Source: an uncultured Pelagibacteraceae bacterium (lineage in GTDB: Bacteria; Pseudomonadota; Alphaproteobacteria; Pelagibacterales; Pelagibacteraceae). Taken from it: a stretch of DNA of 64,000 bases. Below the pieces are notes generated by a model. That model was not told the DNA's origin. It ran no database searches and saw only the letters and a list, made by a program, of their open reading frames with translations. The stretch's first letter is position 1, and the number at the start of each line of letters is the position of its first letter. Position numbers and translations under genes: made by a program. The stretch covers positions 79,678-143,677 of the forward strand of contig CACGAB010000002.1 in the NCBI GenBank assembly GCA_902570915.1, in the 5' to 3' direction. Of this stretch, positions 40,162 through 48,632 are shown piece by piece.

Positions 40162-40842
40162 ATGAGAAAATTTATATCCATTCTGTTTATTGTAATTTTT
40201 CCAGTTATTTCTATGGCACATATGGGTCACTACAATAAATATAACAAAATTGAAATGGAGATTTTTAGAAATGGTGAACTAATTGGATACAATTATTATT
40301 TTTTTGAAAGAAATGGCGAAGAAACTATTATTACAAATCAATTTAAATTTTCTGTCGATCTATTGGGAACTACAATTTTTAAGGTTGAGTCATATGGTGA
40401 AGAAAAATACATAAAAGATCAGTTGATATCATATGTTTCTAAAACTCTTCAAAATGAAAAAGAAAAATTTGTAAATTTAAAGCTAAATAAAAATAGTAAA
40501 AAATTTGATATCAAAGGCTCCTCATTCAATGGAGAAGCAAACATTGATAATGTTATTGGAAATTGGTGGAATCATAAAATTTTACAAGCAGGATCTCAAA
40601 TAAGTCCAATATCAGGAAGTATTAAAGAACAGGTTGTAACTTTTGTGAGAAAAGAAAAAATAGACCTTTATGGAAAAATTTATGATGTTGATCATTTTAC
40701 ACTTAAATCTAAAGATATGAATATTCCAAAAGATAAACGATTAGACTTCAACATTTGGTATGACAGAAAAAATTTAAGAATTTTAAAAGTGACTTACTCA
40801 AGAATGGGAAATTGGGAATACAGGTTGAAAAGCTTTAAATAA
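40162..40842 (+). CDS. DUF6134 family secreted protein
   Basis: A signal peptide (MRKFISILFIVIFPVISMAH) precedes a beta-rich domain. The C-terminal stretch with LDFNIWYDRKNLRILKVTYSRMGNWEYRLKSF resembles the DUF6134 family, which is periplasmic and uncharacterised. It is 226 aa. The gene stands alone, with a short His-rich start after cleavage (HMGHYN). Substrate and role are unknown. Confidence 0.68.
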   Translation: MRKFISILFIVIFPVISMAHMGHYNKYNKIEMEIFRNGELIGYNYYFFERNGEETIITNQFKFSVDLLGTTIFKVESYGEEKYIKDQLISYVSKTLQNEKEKFVNLKLNKNSKKFDIKGSSFNGEANIDNVIGNWWNHKILQAGSQISPISGSIKEQVVTFVRKEKIDLYGKIYDVDHFTLKSKDMNIPKDKRLDFNIWYDRKNLRILKVTYSRMGNWEYRLKSFK

Positions 40843-40843
40843 T

Positions 40844-41815
40844 TTATCTTGAAATTTTTTTATATAGGTCCTGTGCACTTATCCATCCCGACTCTAGTCT
40901 TGGTCCTACAAACCAATCAGCACAAACGCCTATTTTTTTTTTTGGATCCCAATAACTTTTAATTTTGAAAGGTTTTGAATTTGAAGAATATTTCCAACCA
41001 TGATTAAGAGAGAAATTAATTTTTGTTTTTTTTATATTTGAAAGTTGAAAGAACTTATCAATCATAATTTTTGAATTCTTTTTCTTATTATTTTTATTTT
41101 GATTAATCTTTTTATTTGCCCAATTAAAAGTACTTTGAAGGGTCCATAAATCATATTTTGATTTAAATCTTTTTTTCGAGTTTTCATTACCCGCCCAACC
41201 AAGAATTGGATCTTCAAAAAGATAGCTACTATTTGATTTCTTGTTTTTTTTTATAGCAATCATAGTAGTTATATTTGCATCCATTTTTATTGATTTTTTT
41301 AAAAAAGAATTATTTATGTATCTTTTAGAGAGTTTTTTTAATTGTGGAAAAGGACAGGTCAAGATAATACTTTTAAAAGATCTCAATTTTCCATCAGAAA
41401 ACGATAAATGCCAAAGTTTGTTTTTATAATGAATTTTTTTTAATTCACTTTGATAGTTGCACTTCATTTCTTTTAATAAGTACTTGCTAATATCATTGTT
41501 TCCATTTTTACCTATAATTTTAAGATGTTTTTTATCTTCTTTTTTTTTGGAGTTAAGAAAAATGTGTTTACCACCCCAAACCTTTAAAATTTTTTTTTTA
41601 ATTAAATGTTTAGTAAACTTTTTAAATTCTGGAGTTTTTGGTGAAAAGTACTGAGTACCATGATCAAAGCCTATATTACCTCTTATTCTTTTGAAAGACG
41701 CACGACCTCCTGGACCTCTCGCTTTATCAAATAGGATTACTGTATTTTTTTTATTAAGAAGATTAGCAATTGTAGCTCCAGAAATACCTGAACCGATTAC
41801 GCAGAATTCACTCAT
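40844..41815 (-). CDS. FAD-dependent amine oxidase-like protein (renalase-like)
   Basis: This flavoprotein has the N-terminal dinucleotide motif CVIGSGISGATIANLLNKKN, followed by DKARGPGGRASFKRIRG and FDHGTQYFSP, which match the renalase-like NAD(P)/FAD oxidoreductase group. The C-terminal CADWFVGPRLESGWISAQDL binds FAD. Length is 323 aa. It overlaps pmbA by 4 bp, so it is co-transcribed. The substrate is unknown; the link with TldD/PmbA is not explained. Confidence 0.82.
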   Translation of the reverse strand: MSEFCVIGSGISGATIANLLNKKNTVILFDKARGPGGRASFKRIRGNIGFDHGTQYFSPKTPEFKKFTKHLIKKKILKVWGGKHIFLNSKKKEDKKHLKIIGKNGNNDISKYLLKEMKCNYQSELKKIHYKNKLWHLSFSDGKLRSFKSIILTCPFPQLKKLSKRYINNSFLKKSIKMDANITTMIAIKKNKKSNSSYLFEDPILGWAGNENSKKRFKSKYDLWTLQSTFNWANKKINQNKNNKKKNSKIMIDKFFQLSNIKKTKINFSLNHGWKYSSNSKPFKIKSYWDPKKKIGVCADWFVGPRLESGWISAQDLYKKISR

Positions 41816-43128
41816 TTACCAGCAACAACCATTCCCTCAATCATCATGGTTGGTGAATTGGTTGCATATTTGAACTCTAAATCATTTGCCAGGGTGATAT
41901 GCTGAAACATGTCTTTAAAATTGCCTGCAATGGTAATTTCGTTTATAGGATACTTAAACTCACCGTTTTCAACTAAAAATCCTGTTGCGCCAACAGAATA
42001 ATCACCGGTTACTATATTGCTCCCGTGACCTATAGTTTCTGTAATATAGAGACTTTTCGATTTTGAATTCAACAAATCTTTAAAACTTATGTTTCCATTT
42101 TCAAAATAGAGATTACTTGTCCCTCCGTATCTTCCATTTGACTTGAGATTTAATTTTTTTCCATTGTAAGTATCTATCAAATAATGTTTTAAGATTCCTT
42201 GCTCAATTAATTTAAGAGTATCAGTTTTGACTCCCTCTCTATCAAAATTTCTTGAACCTAAGCCTTTAAGTATGTCTGGTTTATCTAAGACATTAATTGA
42301 ATCAGAAAATATTTTTTGGTTAACTTTATCTTTTAAAAAAGAGGTTCCTCTTGATATAGCTGATGATGAAATTGCGCTTGCAAAAGTACTTAATATTCCC
42401 TTAGCTATTCTTTTATCAAAAATTATAGCAATTTTTTCGCTGCCTATTTTTTTAGGGCTTAATTTTCTAATGGTTTGATCAGCAGCTTGTTTGCCTAATT
42501 CTCCTGCATCGTCCAAGTCTTTAAAAAAACATTTGCTAGAATAATCATAATCTCTCTCCATGCTTTTTTCATCTTTTGCGACTGTAACGCTCGAAGCTGT
42601 AAATGAGGATGTTTTGTAGCCAGCACAAAAACCTTCAGTATTAGCTAAAATAAAATTTGATTTATTTTGAGTAAAACTAGACTCAGTATTAACAATTTTT
42701 TTATCACTAGAGGCAGCAAATTCTAATTTTTTCAAATAATCTATTTTTTGATCATTTTCTATATGGGTATCATCATAGAGATTCAAATCTTTAACTTCTT
42801 TAGCTAACAAATCTTTATCTGGTAATGAATTGAATTCATCCTCAGGAGTATTTTTTGTTGTCTCAACACATTTTTCAATCAAAATGTTTAGGTTATCATC
42901 AAGTAAATTAGAGGAAGATATTGATGATTTTTTTTTTCCAATGTAGGTGGTAATGCTTATTCCAAGATCATCTGACCTATTAGACTCATCTAGTTTTTTA
43001 TTCCTAAAATTAACAGTTTCAGAAACAGAGTTGTTAACGATCACACTAGACTCGGTTGCGCCTAATTTCTTGGCTAAACCTAGACAATAAGATGCCTTTT
43101 TTTCTAAAAATTCTTGATCTTTGACCAT
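41812..43128 (-). CDS. pmbA: TldD/PmbA family protein PmbA (TldE)
   Basis: PmbA (TldE) is the non-catalytic partner that forms a heterodimeric protease with TldD, known from microcin B17 maturation and CcdA degradation. Features include the EYLEKKASYCLGLAKKLGATESSV-like start, GLGSRNFDREGVKTDT, and the C-terminal FLVENGEFKYPINEITIAGN. Length is 438 aa. tldD is directly upstream with no gap, so the two are co-expressed. No RiPP precursor gene is seen nearby. Confidence 0.92.
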   Translation of the reverse strand: MVKDQEFLEKKASYCLGLAKKLGATESSVIVNNSVSETVNFRNKKLDESNRSDDLGISITTYIGKKKSSISSSNLLDDNLNILIEKCVETTKNTPEDEFNSLPDKDLLAKEVKDLNLYDDTHIENDQKIDYLKKLEFAASSDKKIVNTESSFTQNKSNFILANTEGFCAGYKTSSFTASSVTVAKDEKSMERDYDYSSKCFFKDLDDAGELGKQAADQTIRKLSPKKIGSEKIAIIFDKRIAKGILSTFASAISSSAISRGTSFLKDKVNQKIFSDSINVLDKPDILKGLGSRNFDREGVKTDTLKLIEQGILKHYLIDTYNGKKLNLKSNGRYGGTSNLYFENGNISFKDLLNSKSKSLYITETIGHGSNIVTGDYSVGATGFLVENGEFKYPINEITIAGNFKDMFQHITLANDLEFKYATNSPTMMIEGMVVAGK

Positions 43129-44550
43129 TTAAAGTTTTGTGCCGCCAACAGTCATCTTATTAATTAGAATAGATGGTTGAGCAACACCAACGGGAACACC
43201 TTGACCAGCTTTTCCACATGTTCCAATTCCCGGATCCATCATCATATCATTACCTACCATAGAAACTTCTTTTAAACTCGAAGGACCATCTCCGATAAGA
43301 GTTGCACCTTTTATTGGAGATCCAATTTTGCCATTAACAATCTCATAAGCTTCGGTGCAATTAAATACAAATTTCCCAGAGGTAATGTCAACTTGTCCTC
43401 CACCAAAACTTACTGCAAATATACCTTTGTCTACAGCTTTAATCATCTCATCTTGGGTCTGATTACCACTTAACATCATTGTGTTTCTCATTCTTGGGAG
43501 GACGATATGTCTATAATTTTCTCTTCTTCCACTACCGGTAGATCTCGTTTTCATCAAACGTGCATTCAGACGATCTTGCATAAAGTTTTTTAAAATTCCA
43601 TTCTCAATTAAAACTGTTTTTTCTGTTGGTGTCCCCTCATCATCAATAGTAAGACTACCTCTCCTATTGTCGATGGTACCATCATCAACTATCGTAACTC
43701 CTTCACTAGCAACTTTTTGGCCCATTAAATTATGAAAAGCAGAAGTTTTCTTTCTATTAAAATCCCCCTCTAAACCATGACCAACAGCCTCATGAATTAA
43801 TATTGCTGGCCAACCAGGTCCTAGTACAACTTTCATTTCACCAGCTGGTGCAGGTTTACTCTCTAAATTTACTGAAGCTATTCTCAAAGCCTCATCACAA
43901 ACACTTTTCCAATTTTCATCTTTTAAATAAAAATCGTAGGATTGTCTTCCTCCAACACCATACACACCTGACTCTTTCCTTCCATTTTTCTCAAGCATGA
44001 CTGATACATTGAATCTTATTAAAGGACGGACATCAGTTAAAGACTCTCCGCCAGATCTAATTATTTCAACTGATTTTTGTTCACCTAAAAAATTGGCTGT
44101 GACCTGTTTAATGTTATTATCTTTAGAGCGTAAGTAGTTATTTACTTCATTAAGTATTTTAATCTTTTCATTAAGGGATTTTTGTTCAATAGGATTTATA
44201 TTATCATAATACTTTTTATTAGATTTAGAAATTTCATGATTATAAGTGCCTTTAACAGATTTTAACGTTGATTTTAAATTTTCCGAAGATTGCTTTAATG
44301 AATTTTTTGATATTTCATTAGAGTGAGAATATGCAACTATTTCATCAGAGATAGCTCTAAATCCAAAGCCTAAATCAGAATTATAACTCGAGTTTTTAAT
44401 TTTATTATCATCTAATAATAATGTCTCTGATTTTGTATTTTCTAGATATAGTTCTCCATCATCACACTTACTAAGTGTATCTGATACAATGTTTTCTGCT
44501 TCTGATCTAGATATGTCAGATTTTTCGAAAAAATTATTCATAGAAAGCAT
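43129..44550 (-). CDS. tldD: TldD zinc metalloprotease
   Basis: TldD is the catalytic subunit of the TldD/TldE protease. The metal-binding motif HEAVGHGLEGDF (HExxxH) is near residue 255, and the Cys-containing GKAGQGVPVGVAQPSILI is at the C-terminus. Length is 473 aa. The heterodimer probably degrades unfolded or modified peptides threaded through a tunnel. It is first in the tldD-pmbA-oxidoreductase run. Confidence 0.95.
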   Translation of the reverse strand: MLSMNNFFEKSDISRSEAENIVSDTLSKCDDGELYLENTKSETLLLDDNKIKNSSYNSDLGFGFRAISDEIVAYSHSNEISKNSLKQSSENLKSTLKSVKGTYNHEISKSNKKYYDNINPIEQKSLNEKIKILNEVNNYLRSKDNNIKQVTANFLGEQKSVEIIRSGGESLTDVRPLIRFNVSVMLEKNGRKESGVYGVGGRQSYDFYLKDENWKSVCDEALRIASVNLESKPAPAGEMKVVLGPGWPAILIHEAVGHGLEGDFNRKKTSAFHNLMGQKVASEGVTIVDDGTIDNRRGSLTIDDEGTPTEKTVLIENGILKNFMQDRLNARLMKTRSTGSGRRENYRHIVLPRMRNTMMLSGNQTQDEMIKAVDKGIFAVSFGGGQVDITSGKFVFNCTEAYEIVNGKIGSPIKGATLIGDGPSSLKEVSMVGNDMMMDPGIGTCGKAGQGVPVGVAQPSILINKMTVGGTKL

Positions 44551-44634
44551 TATTTAGAAGTTTTATCTACTATTTTCAATATGAGTATTTTACGCATATA
44601 CATTATTTAAATAAATAGTAATAAATCTACTTAT

Positions 44635-44982
44635 ATGAAAGTTTATTTTAATAATTCATGCAAAATCTGCAAAGCTGAAATTGATTTATATAAAAAAGAG
44701 AAGATTCAAGAAATCGATTGGATTGATATTACGGGTAATGAGATAGCTGAAAAAGAGACCTCTAAAAGTAATAAAGAACTTTTGCGAAGGCTACATGTCA
44801 AAGAAAATGAAAAAATTTTAAAAGGAGCTGAAGCTTTTCTTGCTGTGTGGAAAAAAATTCCCAAATATAATTTTTTATACAATTTTTTTAAACTACCAAT
44901 AATTTTTACGTTATTTTCTTTTTTTTATGAAATAATTGCATTCTTCTTATATCTAAAAAATAAAAAACAATTAAAAAACTAA
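44635..44982 (+). CDS. DUF393 (DCC-type) thiol-disulfide oxidoreductase-like protein
   Basis: A CxxC motif at the N-terminus, VYFNNSCKICKAEID, fits the DUF393 (DCC) family. The motif is followed by WIDITG, HVKENEKILKGAEAFLAVWKKIP and a hydrophobic end (IFTLFSFFYEIIAFFLYL) that may anchor it. It is 115 aa. The thiol role is suggested by the family; the partner is unknown. It overlaps the converging gene by 4 bp. Confidence 0.8.
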   Translation: MKVYFNNSCKICKAEIDLYKKEKIQEIDWIDITGNEIAEKETSKSNKELLRRLHVKENEKILKGAEAFLAVWKKIPKYNFLYNFFKLPIIFTLFSFFYEIIAFFLYLKNKKQLKN

Positions 44983-45272
44983 CTAAAAAAAAACAGTAAA
45001 ATTTCACTCAACAAAGACATAGAAGTTATAAACATAACGAGAACTATTGAATACATTAATAAAATAATTTTATTTTTTTTTCTTCTTAACCTTACAAAAT
45101 CTTTATCATCTAAATCGGAGATATCTCTTTCACCTAAAACAGGGTAATCATAAGTAAATCGCCAAGTACTGTCGCCAAGTCTCGGATCTAATTTGTTGTA
45201 ATAGATAATCCATGCCAATACATACTTTAAAATTAAAAAAAGTATTATCATAATGATTGATCCAAAAAACAT
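44979..45272 (-). CDS. Small two-helix membrane protein, unrecognised
   Basis: I do not recognise this 97-aa protein. It has an N-terminal hydrophobic helix (MIILFLILKYVLAWIIYY), a charged central part, LDPRLGDSTWRFTYDYPVLGERDISDLDD, and a second hydrophobic helix near the end. The central part is well structured and not low-complexity, so it is likely a real gene. It sits between the DUF393 gene (converging) and the Lys-rich protein gene, both close. Function is unknown. Confidence 0.6.
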   Translation of the reverse strand: MFFGSIIMIILFLILKYVLAWIIYYNKLDPRLGDSTWRFTYDYPVLGERDISDLDDKDFVRLRRKKNKIILLMYSIVLVMFITSMSLLSEILLFFFS

Positions 45273-45303
45273 ATTAAAGTTCTACCTTTTTATTCTGAAA
45301 AAA

Positions 45304-46491
45304 TTAATCGTTATTTTGTGATCTTTTGCTAGCAATTAATTGTGTCAAAGCGTCCACCATTGTGTCTGAGGCTTTAAAAATATCGATATTTTTAAATTCA
45401 TATGAATGATTTTTTTCAGGATTTGTTTTATCCTCTATTACTATTCCTTCATCGGGTGAATTATTTTTAATATAAATTAATAATAACCAATCTTCATCTT
45501 CAGCTTCATCCCATTTTATAAAAATCTCACCGGTTTCAAATCTTCTGTCTATACACCGCAAAATCGACATATCTCTTGTAATGTGTCTTTTGTTCAATTG
45601 AAATACGAGACTGCTTGCACTTCTATAAAAACTTTCTAAGGCAAACTCAACTTTTTGTCTCGCTAAAGTATATTCTTTTTCCTTAATTAGTAACGTTTCT
45701 CTGTCTTCGTTACCTTGTAATTTGACACCAAGGGCTTCTACTCTCTCCTTGATCTTCTGGTCTCTAATAACTCGGTATTTTTCTTTAAGTTTATCAATCC
45801 TTTCTTGTAACCCTTGATAATCCTCTCTCTTCTCTTTGAGCGCTATTTTCTCAAGTTTTTCTAATTCTTTTACTTCTCTTATTCTAAACTTTTCAATTTG
45901 ACGCTCTAGTTGAAGTTGCTTTAAAAATTGTTTTTGTTTTTCGGCTTGTTCTCTTCTTAAAATTGCTTGTTCTTTTCTTAAAAATAATTTTATATCTTTA
46001 TTTCTTTGCTTTTCTAACCTTGCTTCCTCCTTTAAGGCCTTCTCTTTTAGTCGAGTTTTTTCAAGCACCTCTTCTTGTTTTGCTTTTTGTAGCTCAATTT
46101 TCTCAATTCTCTCTTTTTCAATTTGTTCTATCTTAATTCTTCTTTTTTCCTCTTTTTTAATTACTTTGTAATTTGAAATTGTTTCGGAAATTTTATCAAA
46201 AAAACTTTGGATGTATCTTTCAGGGTTTAAATTAATTTTAAAATCAAAGTTTGATTTAATCGATAACTGGAATTTTACAATTTTTGAAATTAAACTTTGA
46301 TTTTTAGTTTTAGGTATATAGTTTTTATTTTTCTTAAGATTTATATTTTTTTTCTTGTTTTTCTTTTTTTTGTTTTTCCTCTTTTTCCTTGAAATAATTA
46401 TCTTTTTCCTAACTTTTTTGATATTTTTCAGTTTAGTTTTTTTTCTTTTTACTCTCTTTTTTCTCTTTGATTTTTTGTTTTTTTTTTTCAT
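45304..46491 (-). CDS. Lysine-rich coiled-coil protein, unrecognised
   Basis: I recognise no family for this 395-aa protein. It has three parts. Residues 1-58 are extremely basic: 36 are Lys or Arg and none acidic. Residues about 100-275 are a charged Glu/Lys/Arg/Gln heptad-like region typical of a long coiled coil. The last 110 residues look globular, with LVFQLNKRHITRDMSILRCIDRRFETGEIFIKWDEAEDEDWLLLIYIKN. The tail suggests binding to nucleic acid or acidic lipid, but this is inference. It is just downstream of cfa on the same strand, separated by 29 bp. Confidence 0.75.
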   Translation of the reverse strand: MKKKNKKSKRKKRVKRKKTKLKNIKKVRKKIIISRKKRKNKKKKNKKKNINLKKNKNYIPKTKNQSLISKIVKFQLSIKSNFDFKINLNPERYIQSFFDKISETISNYKVIKKEEKRRIKIEQIEKERIEKIELQKAKQEEVLEKTRLKEKALKEEARLEKQRNKDIKLFLRKEQAILRREQAEKQKQFLKQLQLERQIEKFRIREVKELEKLEKIALKEKREDYQGLQERIDKLKEKYRVIRDQKIKERVEALGVKLQGNEDRETLLIKEKEYTLARQKVEFALESFYRSASSLVFQLNKRHITRDMSILRCIDRRFETGEIFIKWDEAEDEDWLLLIYIKNNSPDEGIVIEDKTNPEKNHSYEFKNIDIFKASDTMVDALTQLIASKRSQNND

Positions 46492-46520
46492 TTTAAAGGA
46501 GGTAAGATTCTATCAATAAT

Positions 46521-47708
46521 TTATTGATAAATATAGTCCCTAGTGACTGGAGTAGATTCATAATTTTTTGTAAGTTGAAATTGATATACAACTTGATCAC
46601 CCCACTTGAAAGCCATCTCACACCCCGCAAGATAAAACTCCCACATTCGAAAAAATTTCTCATCAAACATTTTAATAATTTTTTCTCTATTTCTTATGCA
46701 ATTTTCTTTCCAGTGTCTTAAAGTGTGTGAATAATGCAATCTCAAAACTTCGATATCTGTAACAACTAGACCTGCTTGCTCTATGGGTGTTGTTACCTCA
46801 CTTAAACTTGGTGTATAACCACCTGGAAAAATATACTTGGTTATCCATGGATGAGGATCCCTGGGTGGATTTACTGATCCTATGGTATGTATTAATGAAA
46901 CACCATTATCATTTAATAAATTTTGAATTTGTCTAAAAAATTTTTTATAAAATTTACGTCCCACGTGTTCAAACATTCCAACACTTACAATTCTATCAAA
47001 TTTTTCCTTAAGCTCTCTATAGTCAATCAATCTAAACTTAACCTGATTTTCTAAATTTTGTTCAGCTGCTTTTCTTTTGCAGTAATAAAGTTGGTTTTCT
47101 GATAACGTAATCCCTGTTACTTCACATTTTGAATTCTTTGCAATATCAATTGCTAACGACCCCCACCCACAACCAATATCTAAAACTTTTTGGTCTGGCT
47201 TTAAATTCAATTTTTTTATTATATGTTGAATTTTATTATTTTGTGCTGTTTCAAGACTATCATTTTCATTACGAAAATAACCACATGAATATTGTCTTTT
47301 AGGATCTAAAAATAGATCATATAAGTCGTCAGATATGTCATAATGATGGGAAACATTCATTTTAGATTTTTTAATAAAATTAAAATTTGTTAAATATCTA
47401 TACGAGCCTCTTATTCTATTCATAATATAACTAAATAAATTAACTTCTCCTCTTCCAATATTCTTCAAAGCAAGATCTAAAAAATCTGTGATAGTACCGT
47501 TCTCAATAATTATTTCACCATTAGTATAAGCCTCACCAAAATACAGATCTGGATGAAGTAATAATTTATAATGAAGTTTTTTATTTAAGATTCTTAATTT
47601 AATAGGATCATTACCTGGTTTTCCTATGATATAGTCTCTATAATTTGCATCAGTAAGAATAAAACCACCATCTTTAAAAACTTTGTTTAGAAATCTAGCA
47701 AGTTGCAT
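46521..47708 (-). CDS. cfa: Cyclopropane-fatty-acyl-phospholipid synthase
   Basis: CfaS methylates unsaturated phospholipid acyl chains in the membrane with SAM. The SAM motif is LDIGCGWGSLAIDIA, near residue 178. The family motifs YSCGYFRNENDSLETAQ, FDRIVSVGMFEHVG and GCEMAFKWGDQVVYQFQL are present. Length (395 aa) is typical. A related role (a different lipid methyltransferase) cannot be excluded. It lies 1 bp from the upstream DapA-like gene. Confidence 0.9.
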   Translation of the reverse strand: MQLARFLNKVFKDGGFILTDANYRDYIIGKPGNDPIKLRILNKKLHYKLLLHPDLYFGEAYTNGEIIIENGTITDFLDLALKNIGRGEVNLFSYIMNRIRGSYRYLTNFNFIKKSKMNVSHHYDISDDLYDLFLDPKRQYSCGYFRNENDSLETAQNNKIQHIIKKLNLKPDQKVLDIGCGWGSLAIDIAKNSKCEVTGITLSENQLYYCKRKAAEQNLENQVKFRLIDYRELKEKFDRIVSVGMFEHVGRKFYKKFFRQIQNLLNDNGVSLIHTIGSVNPPRDPHPWITKYIFPGGYTPSLSEVTTPIEQAGLVVTDIEVLRLHYSHTLRHWKENCIRNREKIIKMFDEKFFRMWEFYLAGCEMAFKWGDQVVYQFQLTKNYESTPVTRDYIYQ

Positions 47709-47709
47709 G

Positions 47710-48594
47710 TTAGGCCGCCAGTAAAGATTTAATTTTAAAATTTAAATTTTTTAGATTTTCAAATAATTCTTTCTCATTCTCTTTAGTTAAAAGAGTTAGC
47801 GGAGGTAATATATTTTTAAATATGTCATTTTTTTTTGCACAATATGAATGCAAGCCAGAAATAAGATTATATTTATCAAAAGCAGACCTAACATTAATCA
47901 ATTTTTCATTCTCGGTTTGAGTTTTTTTTGAGACGAAGTCATCATAAACTCTCCTAGATAACTCTGCAGTAACATTACATGTAGCTGTGATTATTCCTGA
48001 ACAACCTATTTCTAAACCTTCAACAAGCTTGGTTTCTGATCCGGGAAGAATTGAAAAATCTTTTAATCTTAAATTTTTATAAATATTGTAAGAACTATCT
48101 TTTATACCAATTATTTGTTCAGGAAATTTTTTGACTAGCTCTTGCACACATTCTAAACTAAATTTATAACCACATAACTTTTCAAAATTATAAAGTATAA
48201 TCCTCGAATTCGGAGCCGCCTCTACAATTTTTGAGTAAAAAGTAATTACTTCTTTATCACTATATTTATAATATGCAGGTGGCATGATTAAGAAATTTTC
48301 AAAATCTAAAGATAATGCTATTTTAATATAGTTTATTGTTTCACTTAAAGAATTAAGCCCATTGCCTATTATAAACTTATTTTTGTATTTACTTTTTGAT
48401 AAATTATTTAAAAGCTTAATTTTTTCTGAGATCGAGATCAATTGTGCTTGTCCAGTGCTACCAAATATTGCAACACCATGACATCCTTTGTCTATAATGT
48501 TTTCAGCATGTAGAATTGTTTTTTCTATATTGAGGCTTAAATCTTTATTAAAGATTGACATTCCTGCAGCATATATTCCATTTATTTTAGACAT
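47710..48594 (-). CDS. DapA/N-acetylneuraminate lyase family aldolase, divergent
   Basis: This is a class I aldolase of the dihydrodipicolinate synthase superfamily. The Schiff-base lysine is in IGIKDSSYN and a conserved Tyr in IILYNFEKLCGY. The usual GTTGE motif reads GSTGQ, and the usual YN(I/V)P after the Tyr reads YNFE. It is 294 aa, in line with the family. These changes suggest a substrate other than aspartate semialdehyde, though this is inference; a standard dapA may be elsewhere. It is upstream of cfa and divergent from the GT9 gene. Confidence 0.78.
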   Translation of the reverse strand: MSKINGIYAAGMSIFNKDLSLNIEKTILHAENIIDKGCHGVAIFGSTGQAQLISISEKIKLLNNLSKSKYKNKFIIGNGLNSLSETINYIKIALSLDFENFLIMPPAYYKYSDKEVITFYSKIVEAAPNSRIILYNFEKLCGYKFSLECVQELVKKFPEQIIGIKDSSYNIYKNLRLKDFSILPGSETKLVEGLEIGCSGIITATCNVTAELSRRVYDDFVSKKTQTENEKLINVRSAFDKYNLISGLHSYCAKKNDIFKNILPPLTLLTKENEKELFENLKNLNFKIKSLLAA

Positions 48595-48632
48595 ATATTT
48601 TTACTTGTAAGTATAATAGAAAAATTACATTT

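Noticed and set aside
46495-46502. AAAGGAGG on the plus strand next to the Lys-rich gene
   Set aside because: No start codon or open frame follows on the plus strand, and on the minus strand it is an anti-Shine-Dalgarno-like CCTCCTTT before the ATG; taken as chance.
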